A stretch of DNA of 34,214 bases from positions 1-34,214 of the forward strand of contig CAKPVJ010000021.1 of NCBI GenBank assembly GCA_934193515.1, given 5' to 3'. Positions 1-9,407 of this stretch are shown one piece after another. This DNA is from an uncultured Megasphaera sp. (lineage in GTDB: Bacteria > Bacillota > Negativicutes > Veillonellales > Megasphaeraceae). Numbering within the stretch: position 1 is the first letter of the stretch; every line of letters begins with the position of its first letter. The notes under the pieces were generated by a model. The model saw nothing but the letters and a program-made list of their open reading frames with translations, had not been told where the DNA came from and did no database searches. The translations under genes were made by a program, and so were the position numbers.

Positions 1-2
1 AG

Positions 3-770
3 AATTTGAAAGAGCAAATAACGATTGCTCAGATTTTTCATGATTTTGAAAATCTTATTACCCTTCATCAGCGTAAGCTGAAGCAGTTGCAGACATTGAA
101 GAAATACTTTCTGCAAAACATGTTTCCTGCTAAAGAAGAAAAAGTCCCGGCCATTCGTTTCAAGGGATTTACAGATGATTGGGAACAGCGTAAGTTACCA
201 GATTTGCTTAAGAAGTCCACTGGAGCAATGAAAATTGGTCCTTTTGGAAGTGCCTTAAAAAAAGATATTTATGTAAGTAGAGGCATAAAAGTATATGCAC
301 AAGAAAATATATTTAAGGATGATTTCAGTATTGGAAATTACTATATCACTGAAAATAAATATAAAGAATTACAAAGTTGTGAATTATTTTCTGGAGATAT
401 TGTTATAAGTATGATGGGAACAATTGGAGCATGCGCTGTATTCCCTGAACATGCAGAAAAAGGCATTATGAATTCACATTTGTTACGACTTCAGTTTGGA
501 AATGATATGCTTCCAGAATTTGTTAAATTATTGCTACGTGATGCTCCCTCCATAAAGATAGAAATGGAAAAATTGTCCGTTGGAACTATTATGACAGGAT
601 TAAGTTCTACGGTAATAAAAAAACTTAATTTACCTGTCACATCTATAGAGGAGCAGAAAAAAATTAGCGCATTTTTTACAGCATTAGATAAGTCTCTTAC
701 CCTTCAGCAGCGCAAGATTAACCAGCTACAGTCCTTAAAAAAATTCATGCTTCAAAACCTATTCATCTAA
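3..770 (+). CDS. hsdS: Type I restriction-modification specificity subunit HsdS (3' part)
   Basis: This is the DNA-recognition subunit of a type I restriction-modification complex. The frame is open to the left edge, so the N-terminal target-recognition domain (TRD) lies outside the window. What is visible is the central conserved helix (LITLHQRKLKQLQTLKK, followed by LQNMFP), the phrase IRFKGFTDDWEQRKL that opens the second TRD, a TRD of about 150 residues, and the C-terminal helix (LTLQQRKINQLQSLKKF then LQNLF). The two helices are internal repeats, the usual HsdS pseudo-twofold layout. The TRD stretch (about 200-620) is visibly more AT-rich than hsdR, as expected for a domain exchanged by recombination. 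The stop is 14 bases before the preferred hsdR start, so the two are probably cotranscribed. A TTG at position 6 could be read as a start but lies inside the conserved helix region and is not credible. Confidence 0.95.
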   Translation, partial: NLKEQITIAQIFHDFENLITLHQRKLKQLQTLKKYFLQNMFPAKEEKVPAIRFKGFTDDWEQRKLPDLLKKSTGAMKIGPFGSALKKDIYVSRGIKVYAQENIFKDDFSIGNYYITENKYKELQSCELFSGDIVISMMGTIGACAVFPEHAEKGIMNSHLLRLQFGNDMLPEFVKLLLRDAPSIKIEMEKLSVGTIMTGLSSTVIKKLNLPVTSIEEQKKISAFFTALDKSLTLQQRKINQLQSLKKFMLQNLFI

Positions 771-784
771 AGGAGATGACGCCT

Positions 785-3700
785 ATGACGGTTTTTGAAT
801 CAGAAGCCAGTATTGAACATAAACTCATTCAGCAGCTCACGCAGGGAAAATCACAATGGACGTTTCGTAAGGATTTGCACACCTTTGCTGACTTATGGCA
901 AAATTTTCGCCATATTTTAGTGCAGCATAATAAAGAGATGTTCGATGCTCATCCCCTGACGGACAACGAATTTCAGCAAGTACAGAATCAACTGCGTTTT
1001 CCGACATTTTATGATGCGGCCAAATGGCTCATGGGAGAAAACGGCATCGTCCGTGTCCGCATCCAACGAGAAGATGCATCCCTTGGGACAGTATATCCCG
1101 CCGTTTTCAAACGGGCTGATATAGCCGGCGGCTCGTCGGTCTACGAAGTCGTTCATCAAATTGAATTCCCCCGTATAGAAACGATGAACCGCGACCGTCG
1201 CGGCGACGTGACGCTCCTCATCAATGGTATGCCCATGATTCAGATTGAGTTGAAAAACCGCAATCATCCCTATCGGGAAGCATTCAATCAGCTCAAAAAA
1301 TACCTCAAAGAAGGGGCATTTCGCGATATTTTCTCGACGTTGCAAATGTTTGTCGTTTCCAATGCGTCTGATACCCGCTATATTGCGACAGCTGCCGAAA
1401 GCGATTTGAATGAACAGTTTCTTTCGGCATGGCTCGATGAGAAGAATCAGCCTGTGACGGAATATATTGCCTTTGCCAAGGCAGTTCTTTCTATCCCGGC
1501 AGCGCATCGCATGGTGTCTCAGTATACCGTTCTCGACAGCGAACGGAAAGCTATCATCATGCTGCGTCCGTATCAGATTCATGCTGTCGAAGCGATCCAT
1601 GATGCCGTCAATCCCTATACGGGCGGCGGCAGAAAGTCCGGCTACATTTGGCATACGACAGGCTCCGGTAAGACGTTGACATCGTATAAAGCAGCGCATT
1701 ATTTGACGCACCTTCCCAGTGTGAAGAAAGTCATCTTCGTTGTCGACCGTCGTGATTTGGACAATCAAACAACAGGCTCTTTTCAGGCCTATGCTGCGTA
1801 TGATACGATCGACGTCAGCGAAACGGATACGACTCATGATTTGGTCAAAAAAATGCAATCGGATAAAGGCGATGTTTTGGTGACGACGATTCAAAAATTA
1901 CAGAACGTCATGCGCCGTTATCCAAAAGGTACGAAAGAATACGACAAATTGCATGTTTTGCGACCTATCTTTGTTGTCGATGAATGCCATCGTGCGGTGT
2001 CCCCAATGGCACAGCATTTGCTCAATCAATATTTTGCCAAACCGTTATGGTATGGGTTTACGGGAACACCGATTTTTAGTGAAGATGCCAAAGACAGCCC
2101 AGGGGATTTGCCGGCAACGACAGAAGAACAATACGGTTCATGTCTGAATACGTATACGATTAAAGAAGCGTTGCATGACGAGGCCGTTTTGGGATTTCAA
2201 GTAGAATACCACAATACGTTTGATATGAAAAAATTAGCCACTGAAAACGGTATAGCTTGGAAAGAAGATGAAGACGATTATCAGCTAGAAACAGTGCTGC
2301 AAAAGAAGGGGATTCTCGATGCTGCGTATGAAGAAAAACAGCACATGTTGCAGGTTATCGATTTTATTATCAATAAAGCTGCCGGCAAACTAGGCCTGAA
2401 TCGAGGGAAAGGCAATACGTATACGGCTATTTTGACGACGAACTCTATCAAACAAGCCCAGCGATATTACCAACTGTTCAAGCAAGTCAAAGAGGGTAAG
2501 GTACCGTCTGTCACGATTCATGAAGACATCCGGCGTCAACTCTCTGATTTCCCCAAAGTTGCCATTACCTATTCTATCGGTGAAAATGGCGACAAAGATT
2601 CGTTCAACCAAGACCAAATGAAAGAATCGATGCAGGATTATAATGACATGTTCGGTACGCAGTATACGATGGAACAGCTTGGTGTTTATAATGGTAATAT
2701 CAATGACCGTTTGGCACGCAAGAAAAAGAAGTATCAAGTTCGAGAAGCGCAAGTTGATATCGTCATCGTTGTCGACCGTTTGCTGACGGGTTTTGATGCT
2801 CCATCTCTTTCGACCCTCTTTATCGACCGTAAGCCGATGCGTTCGTATAGTATTATTCAGGCATTTTCTAGGACGAATCGTCTCTATGATACACAAAAAC
2901 GTTTTGGTCAAATCGTTATTTTTCAAATGCCGGCGCATTTTAAACGAGCTGTCGATGACGCTATGCGTCTCTATTCCAGCGGTGGCGGTAATTATGTACA
3001 GGCTCCCTCTTGGAACGACGCGGAAGCGCGGTTTAAAAAAGCGATTCAGGTATTGCGGCAAATTGCACCAACACCGGAAGCCGTAGACACGATGAGCCGG
3101 GCGGAAAAACTCCGTTTTCTGAAAGCCTATCGGGAATTTGATAATGCCTACTCTGATATACAGGTTTATTCACCATATCAAGTTAGAGAACGACAGCAAT
3201 CGTATGGTATTGATGCTTCGACCATTGAGTCGTACAACGGTAAATTTAATAACATCAAAGAACAATTCAAAAAAGAAGATGATGGAGAGAATTTCGAAGT
3301 CAACTTGGCTATTAATTATGATTTACGCTGTTATCATGTCGACCAAATTGATGAAGACTATATCCTAAAACTCATGGAAGCGACTCGTTCGGATACATCG
3401 AGTATGATGATTGAATATACGGAAAAAAACAAGCAAATCATCCAAGAAATTGATGAAGAAATTACTCGTTTCCGCAAGACCAATCCCGTGCGTGCAGATA
3501 TCTTGGAAAGCATGTGGAAAGACTATCAGGACAATCCGTCACACTTTATAAATCGCAATTTTGTCGATGTCCTCCATATACGAATTAACCATACGATGCA
3601 GAAACTTATCAAAGACTTTGCTGCTGAATGGTGCGTTAGTCCCGAAGCATTGACTTTTTTCATCGAAACCTATGACGCACATAAAGAACTGGGCGATAAA

Positions 3701-3853
3701 CAAGACAATCAAGATGCCTTGAAGAAATATGCAAACAATAAAGAATACCGGAAACTACATCCCGACATCGGCCTCAAATATTGGCGTTCCTTGTTGGCGG
3801 CCATTCGGGAACTTTATGTACAGAAGCTACAGAAATTACTGGATCGGACATAA
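785..3853 (+). CDS. hsdR: Type I restriction endonuclease subunit R
   Basis: This is the motor and nuclease subunit of the type I complex. It translocates DNA using ATP and cuts at a distance from unmethylated sites. Counting from the start chosen here, the protein has 1022 residues. The N-terminal PD-(D/E)xK nuclease is visible as D141 and E155-x-K157 (QIELKNR). It is followed by Walker A GSGKT at 293-297, the DEAD-type box DECH at 399-402, GFTGTP shortly after, and the helicase motif VI phrase QAFSRTNR. The C-terminal ~250 residues are helical and probably bind the methylase core. An ATG nine bases upstream at 776 is in frame, but the ribosome site AGGAG at 771-775 would abut it directly, so 785 is the better start. 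No lesion is seen. With hsdS upstream this is an apparently intact restriction locus; hsdM is presumably further upstream. Confidence 0.96.
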   Translation: MTVFESEASIEHKLIQQLTQGKSQWTFRKDLHTFADLWQNFRHILVQHNKEMFDAHPLTDNEFQQVQNQLRFPTFYDAAKWLMGENGIVRVRIQREDASLGTVYPAVFKRADIAGGSSVYEVVHQIEFPRIETMNRDRRGDVTLLINGMPMIQIELKNRNHPYREAFNQLKKYLKEGAFRDIFSTLQMFVVSNASDTRYIATAAESDLNEQFLSAWLDEKNQPVTEYIAFAKAVLSIPAAHRMVSQYTVLDSERKAIIMLRPYQIHAVEAIHDAVNPYTGGGRKSGYIWHTTGSGKTLTSYKAAHYLTHLPSVKKVIFVVDRRDLDNQTTGSFQAYAAYDTIDVSETDTTHDLVKKMQSDKGDVLVTTIQKLQNVMRRYPKGTKEYDKLHVLRPIFVVDECHRAVSPMAQHLLNQYFAKPLWYGFTGTPIFSEDAKDSPGDLPATTEEQYGSCLNTYTIKEALHDEAVLGFQVEYHNTFDMKKLATENGIAWKEDEDDYQLETVLQKKGILDAAYEEKQHMLQVIDFIINKAAGKLGLNRGKGNTYTAILTTNSIKQAQRYYQLFKQVKEGKVPSVTIHEDIRRQLSDFPKVAITYSIGENGDKDSFNQDQMKESMQDYNDMFGTQYTMEQLGVYNGNINDRLARKKKKYQVREAQVDIVIVVDRLLTGFDAPSLSTLFIDRKPMRSYSIIQAFSRTNRLYDTQKRFGQIVIFQMPAHFKRAVDDAMRLYSSGGGNYVQAPSWNDAEARFKKAIQVLRQIAPTPEAVDTMSRAEKLRFLKAYREFDNAYSDIQVYSPYQVRERQQSYGIDASTIESYNGKFNNIKEQFKKEDDGENFEVNLAINYDLRCYHVDQIDEDYILKLMEATRSDTSSMMIEYTEKNKQIIQEIDEEITRFRKTNPVRADILESMWKDYQDNPSHFINRNFVDVLHIRINHTMQKLIKDFAAEWCVSPEALTFFIETYDAHKELGDKQDNQDALKKYANNKEYRKLHPDIGLKYWRSLLAAIRELYVQKLQKLLDRT

Positions 3854-3951
3854 TTTAAATCATCTTTTGAAGAGAACGCGTATTTTAAACACACTTTTTT
3901 CTGTTATACTAAAGTAGTCTGTATTACTATATATTGAAATGAGGTGTTTTT

Positions 3952-5007
3952 GTGTCTGAAAAAAAATCTTGCTGCGGAAGCGTTTAGTTCCCGACTGGGA
4001 TTTATCCTGGTTAGTGCCGGCTGTGCTATTGGCATCGGGAATGTTTGGAAGTTTCCGTATCTCTGCGGCCAGTTTGGCGGGGCTGCATTTATCTTGATTT
4101 ATTTGGCATTCTTGTTGCTTATGGGGATTCCTGTCATGGTCTGTGAATTTGCCATCGGCAAAGGCAGCCGCTGCAGTGCGGCCAAAAGTTTTGATGTCCT
4201 CGAACCGGTCGGCAGTCGCTGGCATCGCTTCAAGGGAATCAGTATAGTAGGCTGTTATATGCTGATGATGTATTATACGACAGTTACGGGCTGGATGCTC
4301 TATTATTGCTGGCTTCATTTAAATGGAACATTTGTCGGAGCATCGACCCAATTTATTGGTGCTACCTTTGGTACGATGTTAAAAAATCCAATGACGATGC
4401 TTTTTTGGACTGCTGTTACGTGTGTTCTCCCAATTTATTTTCGATGATGCCCGGCGGCCGGATTTGGGGCATGTTGTTCTTTGTTTTTCTATCGTTTGCC
4501 GCCTTATCAATGGTTATTGCCGTATTTGAAAATATCATTGCTTTCGGTATGGATCTATATGGATGGAGCCGTAAAAAAAGCGTTATGATAAATGGTATTC
4601 TTATCGTTATATTGAGTATGCCTTGCGTACAGGGCTTTAATTTGTGGAGCGGTTTTCAGCCTTTAGGTCCGGGAAGCGGTGTGTTGGATTGGGAAGATTT
4701 TATTGTTTCCAATAACCTGTTGCCTTTGGGAAGCTTGGCCTTTGTCCTGTTTTGTGTCAAGAAAAACGGCTGGGGCTGGCAGCATTTCCTGACGGAAGCG
4801 AATGATGGAGAAGGAAGAAAACTGCCGACGTCGCTTCGCGGGTATTTGTTGTATATACTGCCGTTGTTGATTATCACCATTTATGTCAAGGGATATTATG
4901 ACATGTTTGTCAAACAAGGGCCGTTGATGATGACCATTTGGTTCTGCCTTGCCGGTATTTTCTTGGCGTTTATCTTTTATACCGCAGCGGATAGAAAAAA
5001 TCACTGA
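3952..5007 (+). pseudogene. Decayed neurotransmitter:sodium symporter (SNF/NSS family) gene
   Basis: This is the remnant of a LeuT-fold sodium-coupled amino-acid transporter. The family signature of TM1 is intact (FSSRLGF, then AGCAIGIGNVWKFPYL). The C-terminal helices from TM8 on are also present (MPGGRIWG, SFAALS, VFENI). Two lesions are visible. First, GTG at 3952 follows GAGGTG with good spacing and opens VSEK, but an A8 run at 3959-3966 throws the frame into an early stop; with A7 it reads VSEKNLAAEAFSSRLGF. Second, near 4420 the reading jumps from the start of TM4 (FWTAVT) to the segment before TM8 (PNLFSMMPGG) with a frame change. That removes roughly 100-150 residues, including TM6 with half of the substrate site. 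The joined length is about 350 codons, against about 440-450 usual for bacterial members. A TATACT -10-like box lies at 3905. The protein should be non-functional even if the A run is a sequencing error. Confidence 0.88.
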
Positions 5008-5063
5008 CCAATATAGTATGATATAGCATATACCAAGAGAGATGCTTTTGGTGTTTACTGTCG

Positions 5064-5122
5064 TGCCTCCTATTTGTTAGATGTTTATATCTAATGGATA
5101 GGAGGCATTTTGCTTCTTTTTT
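5064..5122 (+). terminator. Rho-independent terminator after the symporter remnant
   Basis: Arms TGCCTCCTAT and ATAGGAGGCA (5064-5107) enclose a second paired step TTAGAT/ATCTAA. They are followed by TTTTGC and a T-rich stretch ending in six T. This is a strong stem with a U tract, placed correctly downstream of the pseudogene. The symporter transcript unit was therefore once independent of the EamA gene. Confidence 0.85.
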
Positions 5123-5178
5123 GAGGAAAACTCGTTTATAATAAAATTAATTTTAGCAGACGCAAGGGAGGACAAGGC

Positions 5179-6057
5179 ATGATTAAAGCATTATTGGCAT
5201 TGTATATCATTTGGGGATTTAATTGGGTTGTCATGAAAGAGGCAACGTTATTTTTTCCACCCGTCTTATTTTCGTGTTATCGGTTTGTCATAGGAGCTGT
5301 GGTTTTAATTGGCATTACGCTATGGTGCCGCATGCCGCTTCCTCCGAAACGATATTGGCCTTGGATTATTGTCACAGGATTGCTGCAAATTGCCGTAAAT
5401 AATGCAGCAGTTCAAATCGGTGTTACTTCATTGGGTGCCGGCCTGGTAGCGGTGGTCAATTATAGTATGCCTGTTTGGATGAGCATTTTGGCATATTTTA
5501 TGTTACATGAAACGTTGACGAAGCGAAAAATATTGGGTATTGTGCTGAGTATGGTCGGCATGTATGTATTGATGAATGTAGACATTATTGGAGATATGAC
5601 GGGCCTTTTGCTGACGATTGGCGGGGCTATTGCCTGGGCTGTTGCAGCTGTGATTGTAAAATACCAAGATAAAGTCATGCATCGTCAGCAGCAGAAAGAA
5701 ACATGTACGATGATTCAATATACGACGTGGCAAATTGCGGTAGGTGCGTTGTTTTTATGGGTGTATGCCATGCTGTTTGAACAAGGGCAGGTGACTTGGT
5801 CGCCCATGGCTGTATCCTGTTTGGCATATAATGGCGTGTTGGCATCGGCACTGGCTTTTTTCCTTTGGAATTATATTTTAACGAAAATGGAAGCAAGTAA
5901 AGCCGGCGTGGCTTCTCTGGGTGTACCCGTTGTAGGTGTTATTTGCAATGTTATCTTTATGCATGAAGCCGTGCATTGGAATACGGCTGTTGGTATGATA
6001 CTGATTTTGGCAGGTATATTTTTGATTGTAGCCCAGCGTGTTCGACAGCATCCGTAA
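5179..6057 (+). CDS. EamA/DMT-superfamily transporter
   Basis: This 292-residue inner-membrane protein of the drug/metabolite transporter superfamily has about ten hydrophobic segments in two EamA repeats. The first repeat begins LLALYIIWGFNWVVMKEA, with the Trp-Gly-x-Asn-x-x pattern common at the first helix. The second starts near residue 145 (GGAIAWAVAAVIVKYQ) and ends with VPVVGVICNVIFMHEAV and a final hydrophobic helix. Such proteins usually export metabolites or amino acids; the substrate cannot be read from sequence. The start ATG follows GGGAGG at about 9 bases. A TATAAT box at 5137 sits between the preceding terminator and the gene, so it probably has its own promoter, though no good -35 was seen. 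The length is normal and no lesion is seen. Confidence 0.9.
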   Translation: MIKALLALYIIWGFNWVVMKEATLFFPPVLFSCYRFVIGAVVLIGITLWCRMPLPPKRYWPWIIVTGLLQIAVNNAAVQIGVTSLGAGLVAVVNYSMPVWMSILAYFMLHETLTKRKILGIVLSMVGMYVLMNVDIIGDMTGLLLTIGGAIAWAVAAVIVKYQDKVMHRQQQKETCTMIQYTTWQIAVGALFLWVYAMLFEQGQVTWSPMAVSCLAYNGVLASALAFFLWNYILTKMEASKAGVASLGVPVVGVICNVIFMHEAVHWNTAVGMILILAGIFLIVAQRVRQHP

Positions 6058-6131
6058 TCTAAGAAAGCGATACCATCATTTTTTTGCTGTCATGCAAGAT
6101 GCCTTTCTCTTGAAAGTTTTTAGATTTTAGC

Positions 6132-6187
6132 TTGAAGTGCAAAGAAAATATATTGTAATGGTAAAAATGCTGTGCATAACACGGCAT
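6132..6187 (+). promoter_or_regulatory. Candidate promoter and small hairpin upstream of queC
   Basis: TTGAAG at 6132-6137 and TGTAAT at 6154-6159 are 16 bases apart. A short hairpin follows at 6167-6187 (ATGCTGTG / CACGGCAT, complete if one G-U pair is allowed). A second box, TATAAT at 6249, lies closer to queC and overlaps the unlikely N-terminal extension of that gene. No preQ1 aptamer signature could be matched. The rest of 6058-6309 shows nothing clear. Confidence 0.3.
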
Positions 6188-6309
6188 AGAAAAGGGACTG
6201 TGATACCATGAGCCAAGAAAAAGCTTATGTTGTTACAGTTCCTTGTGCTATAATAAGGCAATGTAAAGAAAACTACGAAATAGTATATAATGCAAGGGGG
6301 AATCCGATC

Positions 6310-6993
6310 ATGAAATGTGTAGTACTTCTCAGTGGTGGTGTAGATTCTACAACATGTCTAGCCATGGCTGTCGAAAAATATGGTAAGGAACACGTGTTGG
6401 CATTGACGGCGTATTATGGGCAAAAGCATGCGAAAGAATTGGAAGCTGCCCGTAAGGTAGCAGCGTTTTATGGTGTTGTGCATCAGGAAACGAATTTATC
6501 GCAGGCTTTTGCGTTAAGTGACTGCCCGCTGCTGCAGGGAAGCACGCAGCAGATTGAGCATGAATCCTATGCCGAACAGCTGGCGGAAATTGGTGGTCAG
6601 GGGACGATTGCGACATATGTCCCATTTCGCAATGGGTTATTTTTATCGTATGCTGCGGCCATTGCGATTAGTGTCGGTGCTAGTGTCATTTATTATGGCG
6701 CCCATGCCGATGATGCTGCTGGCAGAGCCTATCCGGACTGCACGCCTGAATTTGAAACAGCTATGAATACGGCTATTTATGAAGGGTCTGGCAGAACATG
6801 TCATTTAGAAGCACCGTTGCTGGCATGGAATAAAGCCGGTGTTGTCAAGGAAGGGCTGCGCTTGCATGTACCCTATGAATTGACATGGAGCTGTTATGAA
6901 GGCGGTGATACGCCATGCGGTACGTGCGGTACCTGCATTGATCGGGCGAAAGCGTTTGCTGCAAACGGTGTCAAAGATCCGGCGTTGCAATAG
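6310..6993 (+). CDS. queC: 7-cyano-7-deazaguanine synthase QueC
   Basis: This cytoplasmic ATP-dependent enzyme converts 7-carboxy-7-deazaguanine to preQ0, a step in queuosine biosynthesis. The protein has 227 residues, normal for the family. The PP-loop SGGVDS is at residues 8-13. The zinc site near the C-terminus is complete: C195, C203, C206 and C209 (WSCYEGGDTPCGTCGTC). The start at 6310 is supported by AGGGGGA about 9 bases upstream and by family length. An in-frame ATG at 6208 would add 34 residues unlike QueC and would cover a TATAAT promoter-like box, so it is rejected. The stop codon overlaps the ribosome site of the M13 peptidase gene, so the two are probably cotranscribed. No other queuosine gene is in the window. 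Confidence 0.95.
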   Translation: MKCVVLLSGGVDSTTCLAMAVEKYGKEHVLALTAYYGQKHAKELEAARKVAAFYGVVHQETNLSQAFALSDCPLLQGSTQQIEHESYAEQLAEIGGQGTIATYVPFRNGLFLSYAAAIAISVGASVIYYGAHADDAAGRAYPDCTPEFETAMNTAIYEGSGRTCHLEAPLLAWNKAGVVKEGLRLHVPYELTWSCYEGGDTPCGTCGTCIDRAKAFAANGVKDPALQ

Positions 6994-7007
6994 GAAGGGC
7001 AATGGTG

Positions 7008-9002
7008 ATGCTGGTGAAGCGAGGGATACTTGCCCGGCTGGCGGTTGGGGCATTGACAGCGGTATTGTTGTCCGGTATCGGGCAGGCGAGCCAGGTAGCT
7101 GTCGAAAAAGATGATTTTTATCAGGCAGTCAATCAAAAAACATTGACATCCAAACAAATTAAGCCGACAGAAGTCAGTTGGTCGTGGTTTCAAGAACAAA
7201 GCTTGAAAAATACGAAAGAGCTGGAAAAAGAAGTACGGCATATTGCCAAACAAGAAAAAATATATAAAAAAGGAATGCCGGAACAAAAAATAGCGGACTT
7301 GTATGCGTGTGCTATGGATAAAAAGTCGCGCAATACGACGTCGCGCAAACAGATTCAGCATATGTTGGAACCTATTCAGCGAGCTAAGACGACAGCTGAA
7401 TTGACGCAGGCATTATGTGATTTTAAAACGCAATATGGACAGGGACTCTTGATAGATTATAGCGTTGACCGTAAACCGACAGAACCTCGCTATATGCCGC
7501 GTATCTCTGTAGATGACACGATCTTGAATAAATATGATTTGCAGAAAGAACCGGAGCAAGGACTTTGGAATACATATAAAACATATATTGCGGCTATGTT
7601 GAAAGAAAGCGGTATGGATGCCAAAATGGCTCAGAAACGAGCTGTAGATATTTTTAATATGGAACAAACTTGGGCACCGGCTATGACAGATAGTGAAAAA
7701 TTGAATGATGTCTCTGTCTATAATCAAGTGGTTCCCTTGCGTGATATAGAAAATCTGATGCCCCATATAGATGGGCAAAAAATAATAACATCCTGGGGGC
7801 TTTCTAACGAAAAAGAAGTTTTGTTTTTTGAAGCACCTTATCTCAAAGCGATTGATGCGGTATATACACAAGACCAGTTGCCCCTTTTAAAAAGTTATTT
7901 GACCTTTATCGTCATGCACCGCTATGCACCTTATGGGGATATAAAATTACGAAATATCAGACGCGATTTTACGATGAAGCGGTATGGCATACAACAACCT
8001 CATACGGAGGAAGAAACAGCGAACCGTATGGTACAAGGACTATTAAGCTATGAATTAGGCCAGGTGTATATGAAGCACGATGGCTCGGCAGAAGCCGTTG
8101 CGGATGTGACGAAGATGATTCAACAAATACGCGATGTATATGAAAAACGACTGCAGTGTACGACTTGGCTGAGTCTGCAGACCAAAGCCAAAGCGATTGA
8201 AAAATTAAAGACATTGCGTATTTTTGTAGGTGCGCCGTTGCCGAATGACAAGCCGCTCATTGATTCGATGGCGGATGTTACGTCGCCTAAACAGGGTGGA
8301 ACCTTATTGGGAAATATACTTCATAATGGCCGATTGGCCTATGAACAGGAAAAAGCATTATTAGGACAGCCTTTCGATCCAGATAAATGGATGGGGATGG
8401 ACCCACAAGAAGTCAATGCCTGCTATATTCCGGAAAATAATAGCATTACGATACCCATGGGGATTTTACATCCTCCCTTTTATGATGTCCATGCGTCTCG
8501 CGGTACCAATTTAGGCGGTATTGGAACGGTGATTGGTCATGAAATTTCCCATGCCTTTGATACGAACGGATGTCAGTATGATAAAGATGGAAACATGAAA
8601 AACTGGTGGACCAAAGCGGATTATGCGGCATTTCAAAAACGGGCAGAAGCCTTTGGCCCGTATTATGATCGTTATGTCGTAGGCGATGATAAACTGCATG
8701 AAAATGGTAAATTGGTTACGAGTGAAGCCATTGCGGACTGCGGCGGCTTATCGGTAGCAACGGAACTGGCTGATGGTGACGAAAAAACGTTGAGAGATAT
8801 ATACTATAATTTTGCAACGGTATTTGCCAGCAAATATACGTCGCAGATTTTACGTGTGATTGTACAAATGGATCCCCATCCTGTCGGTGCGGCTAGAGTC
8901 AATGGAGCCTTGTCTTCGATAGATGCCTTTTATCAAGTATATGGGATTACGGTGAGTGATGGCATGTATGTACAGCCCCAGTTGCGTGTAGGTATTTGGT
9001 AA
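7008..9002 (+). CDS. Exported M13-family (neprilysin/PepO-type) zinc metallopeptidase
   Basis: The 664-residue protein begins with a signal peptide (MLVKRGILARLAVGALTAVL, then a GIGQAS region) and should act outside the cytoplasm, cutting oligopeptides. Zinc-site motifs are intact: HEISH at 511-515 and the third ligand in E573-x-x-x-D577 (SEAIADCGG). The substrate-strand motif NACYIPENNSITIP, similar to the NAYY region of the family, precedes them. The C-terminal RVNGALSSIDAFYQVYG is also typical. The length is usual for bacterial M13 enzymes. ATG at 7002 is possible, but GGAAGGG at 6993-6999 is spaced far better for 7008. The gene is directly behind queC, with which it has no obvious functional link. 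A strong hairpin lies about 130 bases downstream. Confidence 0.93.
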   Translation: MLVKRGILARLAVGALTAVLLSGIGQASQVAVEKDDFYQAVNQKTLTSKQIKPTEVSWSWFQEQSLKNTKELEKEVRHIAKQEKIYKKGMPEQKIADLYACAMDKKSRNTTSRKQIQHMLEPIQRAKTTAELTQALCDFKTQYGQGLLIDYSVDRKPTEPRYMPRISVDDTILNKYDLQKEPEQGLWNTYKTYIAAMLKESGMDAKMAQKRAVDIFNMEQTWAPAMTDSEKLNDVSVYNQVVPLRDIENLMPHIDGQKIITSWGLSNEKEVLFFEAPYLKAIDAVYTQDQLPLLKSYLTFIVMHRYAPYGDIKLRNIRRDFTMKRYGIQQPHTEEETANRMVQGLLSYELGQVYMKHDGSAEAVADVTKMIQQIRDVYEKRLQCTTWLSLQTKAKAIEKLKTLRIFVGAPLPNDKPLIDSMADVTSPKQGGTLLGNILHNGRLAYEQEKALLGQPFDPDKWMGMDPQEVNACYIPENNSITIPMGILHPPFYDVHASRGTNLGGIGTVIGHEISHAFDTNGCQYDKDGNMKNWWTKADYAAFQKRAEAFGPYYDRYVVGDDKLHENGKLVTSEAIADCGGLSVATELADGDEKTLRDIYYNFATVFASKYTSQILRVIVQMDPHPVGAARVNGALSSIDAFYQVYGITVSDGMYVQPQLRVGIW

Positions 9003-9130
9003 GATGTGTTGGTAATGTATATATGTGGGACGAGTTTAGACCCATAAAAAAGGCGTATTCGTCACCAAAATGGCTATTACTATGGGAAGATATGTTGCTG
9101 TTAAGTGTAAAATGATAATATATATTCTCA

Positions 9131-9190
9131 AAATTATCCTTCATCATATTTCGTAGTGTATACGAAATATGATGAAGGATAATTTTTTTT
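9131..9190 (+). terminator. Long perfect hairpin with T tract (terminator)
   Basis: Arms at 9131-9155 and 9161-9185 are a perfect 25-bp inverted repeat around a 5-base loop (GTGTA), running into a T tract that ends at 9190. It lies about 130 bases after the M13 gene and before the mgsA promoter. A plain intrinsic terminator is the simplest reading. The A-rich outer 5' end would also allow termination in the opposite direction. The stem is unusually long and exact. Confidence 0.85.
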
Positions 9191-9407
9191 ATGAGTAAAG
9201 AAGATTCCTATGTTTTTTTTGTAGAATCCCCAAAATCATTATAAAAAAAAGACGTATAAATACTAGGTTTTATTTGGATATAAAGCTAGTAAAATACAGT
9301 AGTATTGAGAATAATAATGAAGCTTTTATTATGCCGAATTGTATGGGAAAAAATGAAAAATATATAACAATAAGTTAGTCCATATGACGGTAAGAGCAGG
9401 TTACTGC

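Noticed and set aside
917..1894. 325-codon minus-strand frame inside hsdR
   Set aside because: hsdR is complete with all nuclease and helicase motifs; the antisense frame has no recognisable domain.
1..3853. Treating the restriction locus as a new defence system
   Set aside because: hsdS and hsdR have standard domain order and motifs; nothing departs from classical type I.
3860..4318. Minus-strand frame opposite the symporter remnant
   Set aside because: The plus strand carries unmistakable symporter motifs; the minus frame is a shadow.
6208..6309. N-terminal extension of QueC from the ATG at 6208
   Set aside because: The added 34 residues are unlike the family, and the ribosome site AGGGGGA fits the ATG at 6310.
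6120..6310. preQ1 riboswitch upstream of queC
   Set aside because: I could not find the GGUUC-type core or an A-rich tail pairing into the loop; only a simple hairpin is present.
9191..9244. 17-codon ORF directly after the long hairpin
   Set aside because: The T tract of the terminator lies immediately upstream, and there is no ribosome site or promoter at usable distance.
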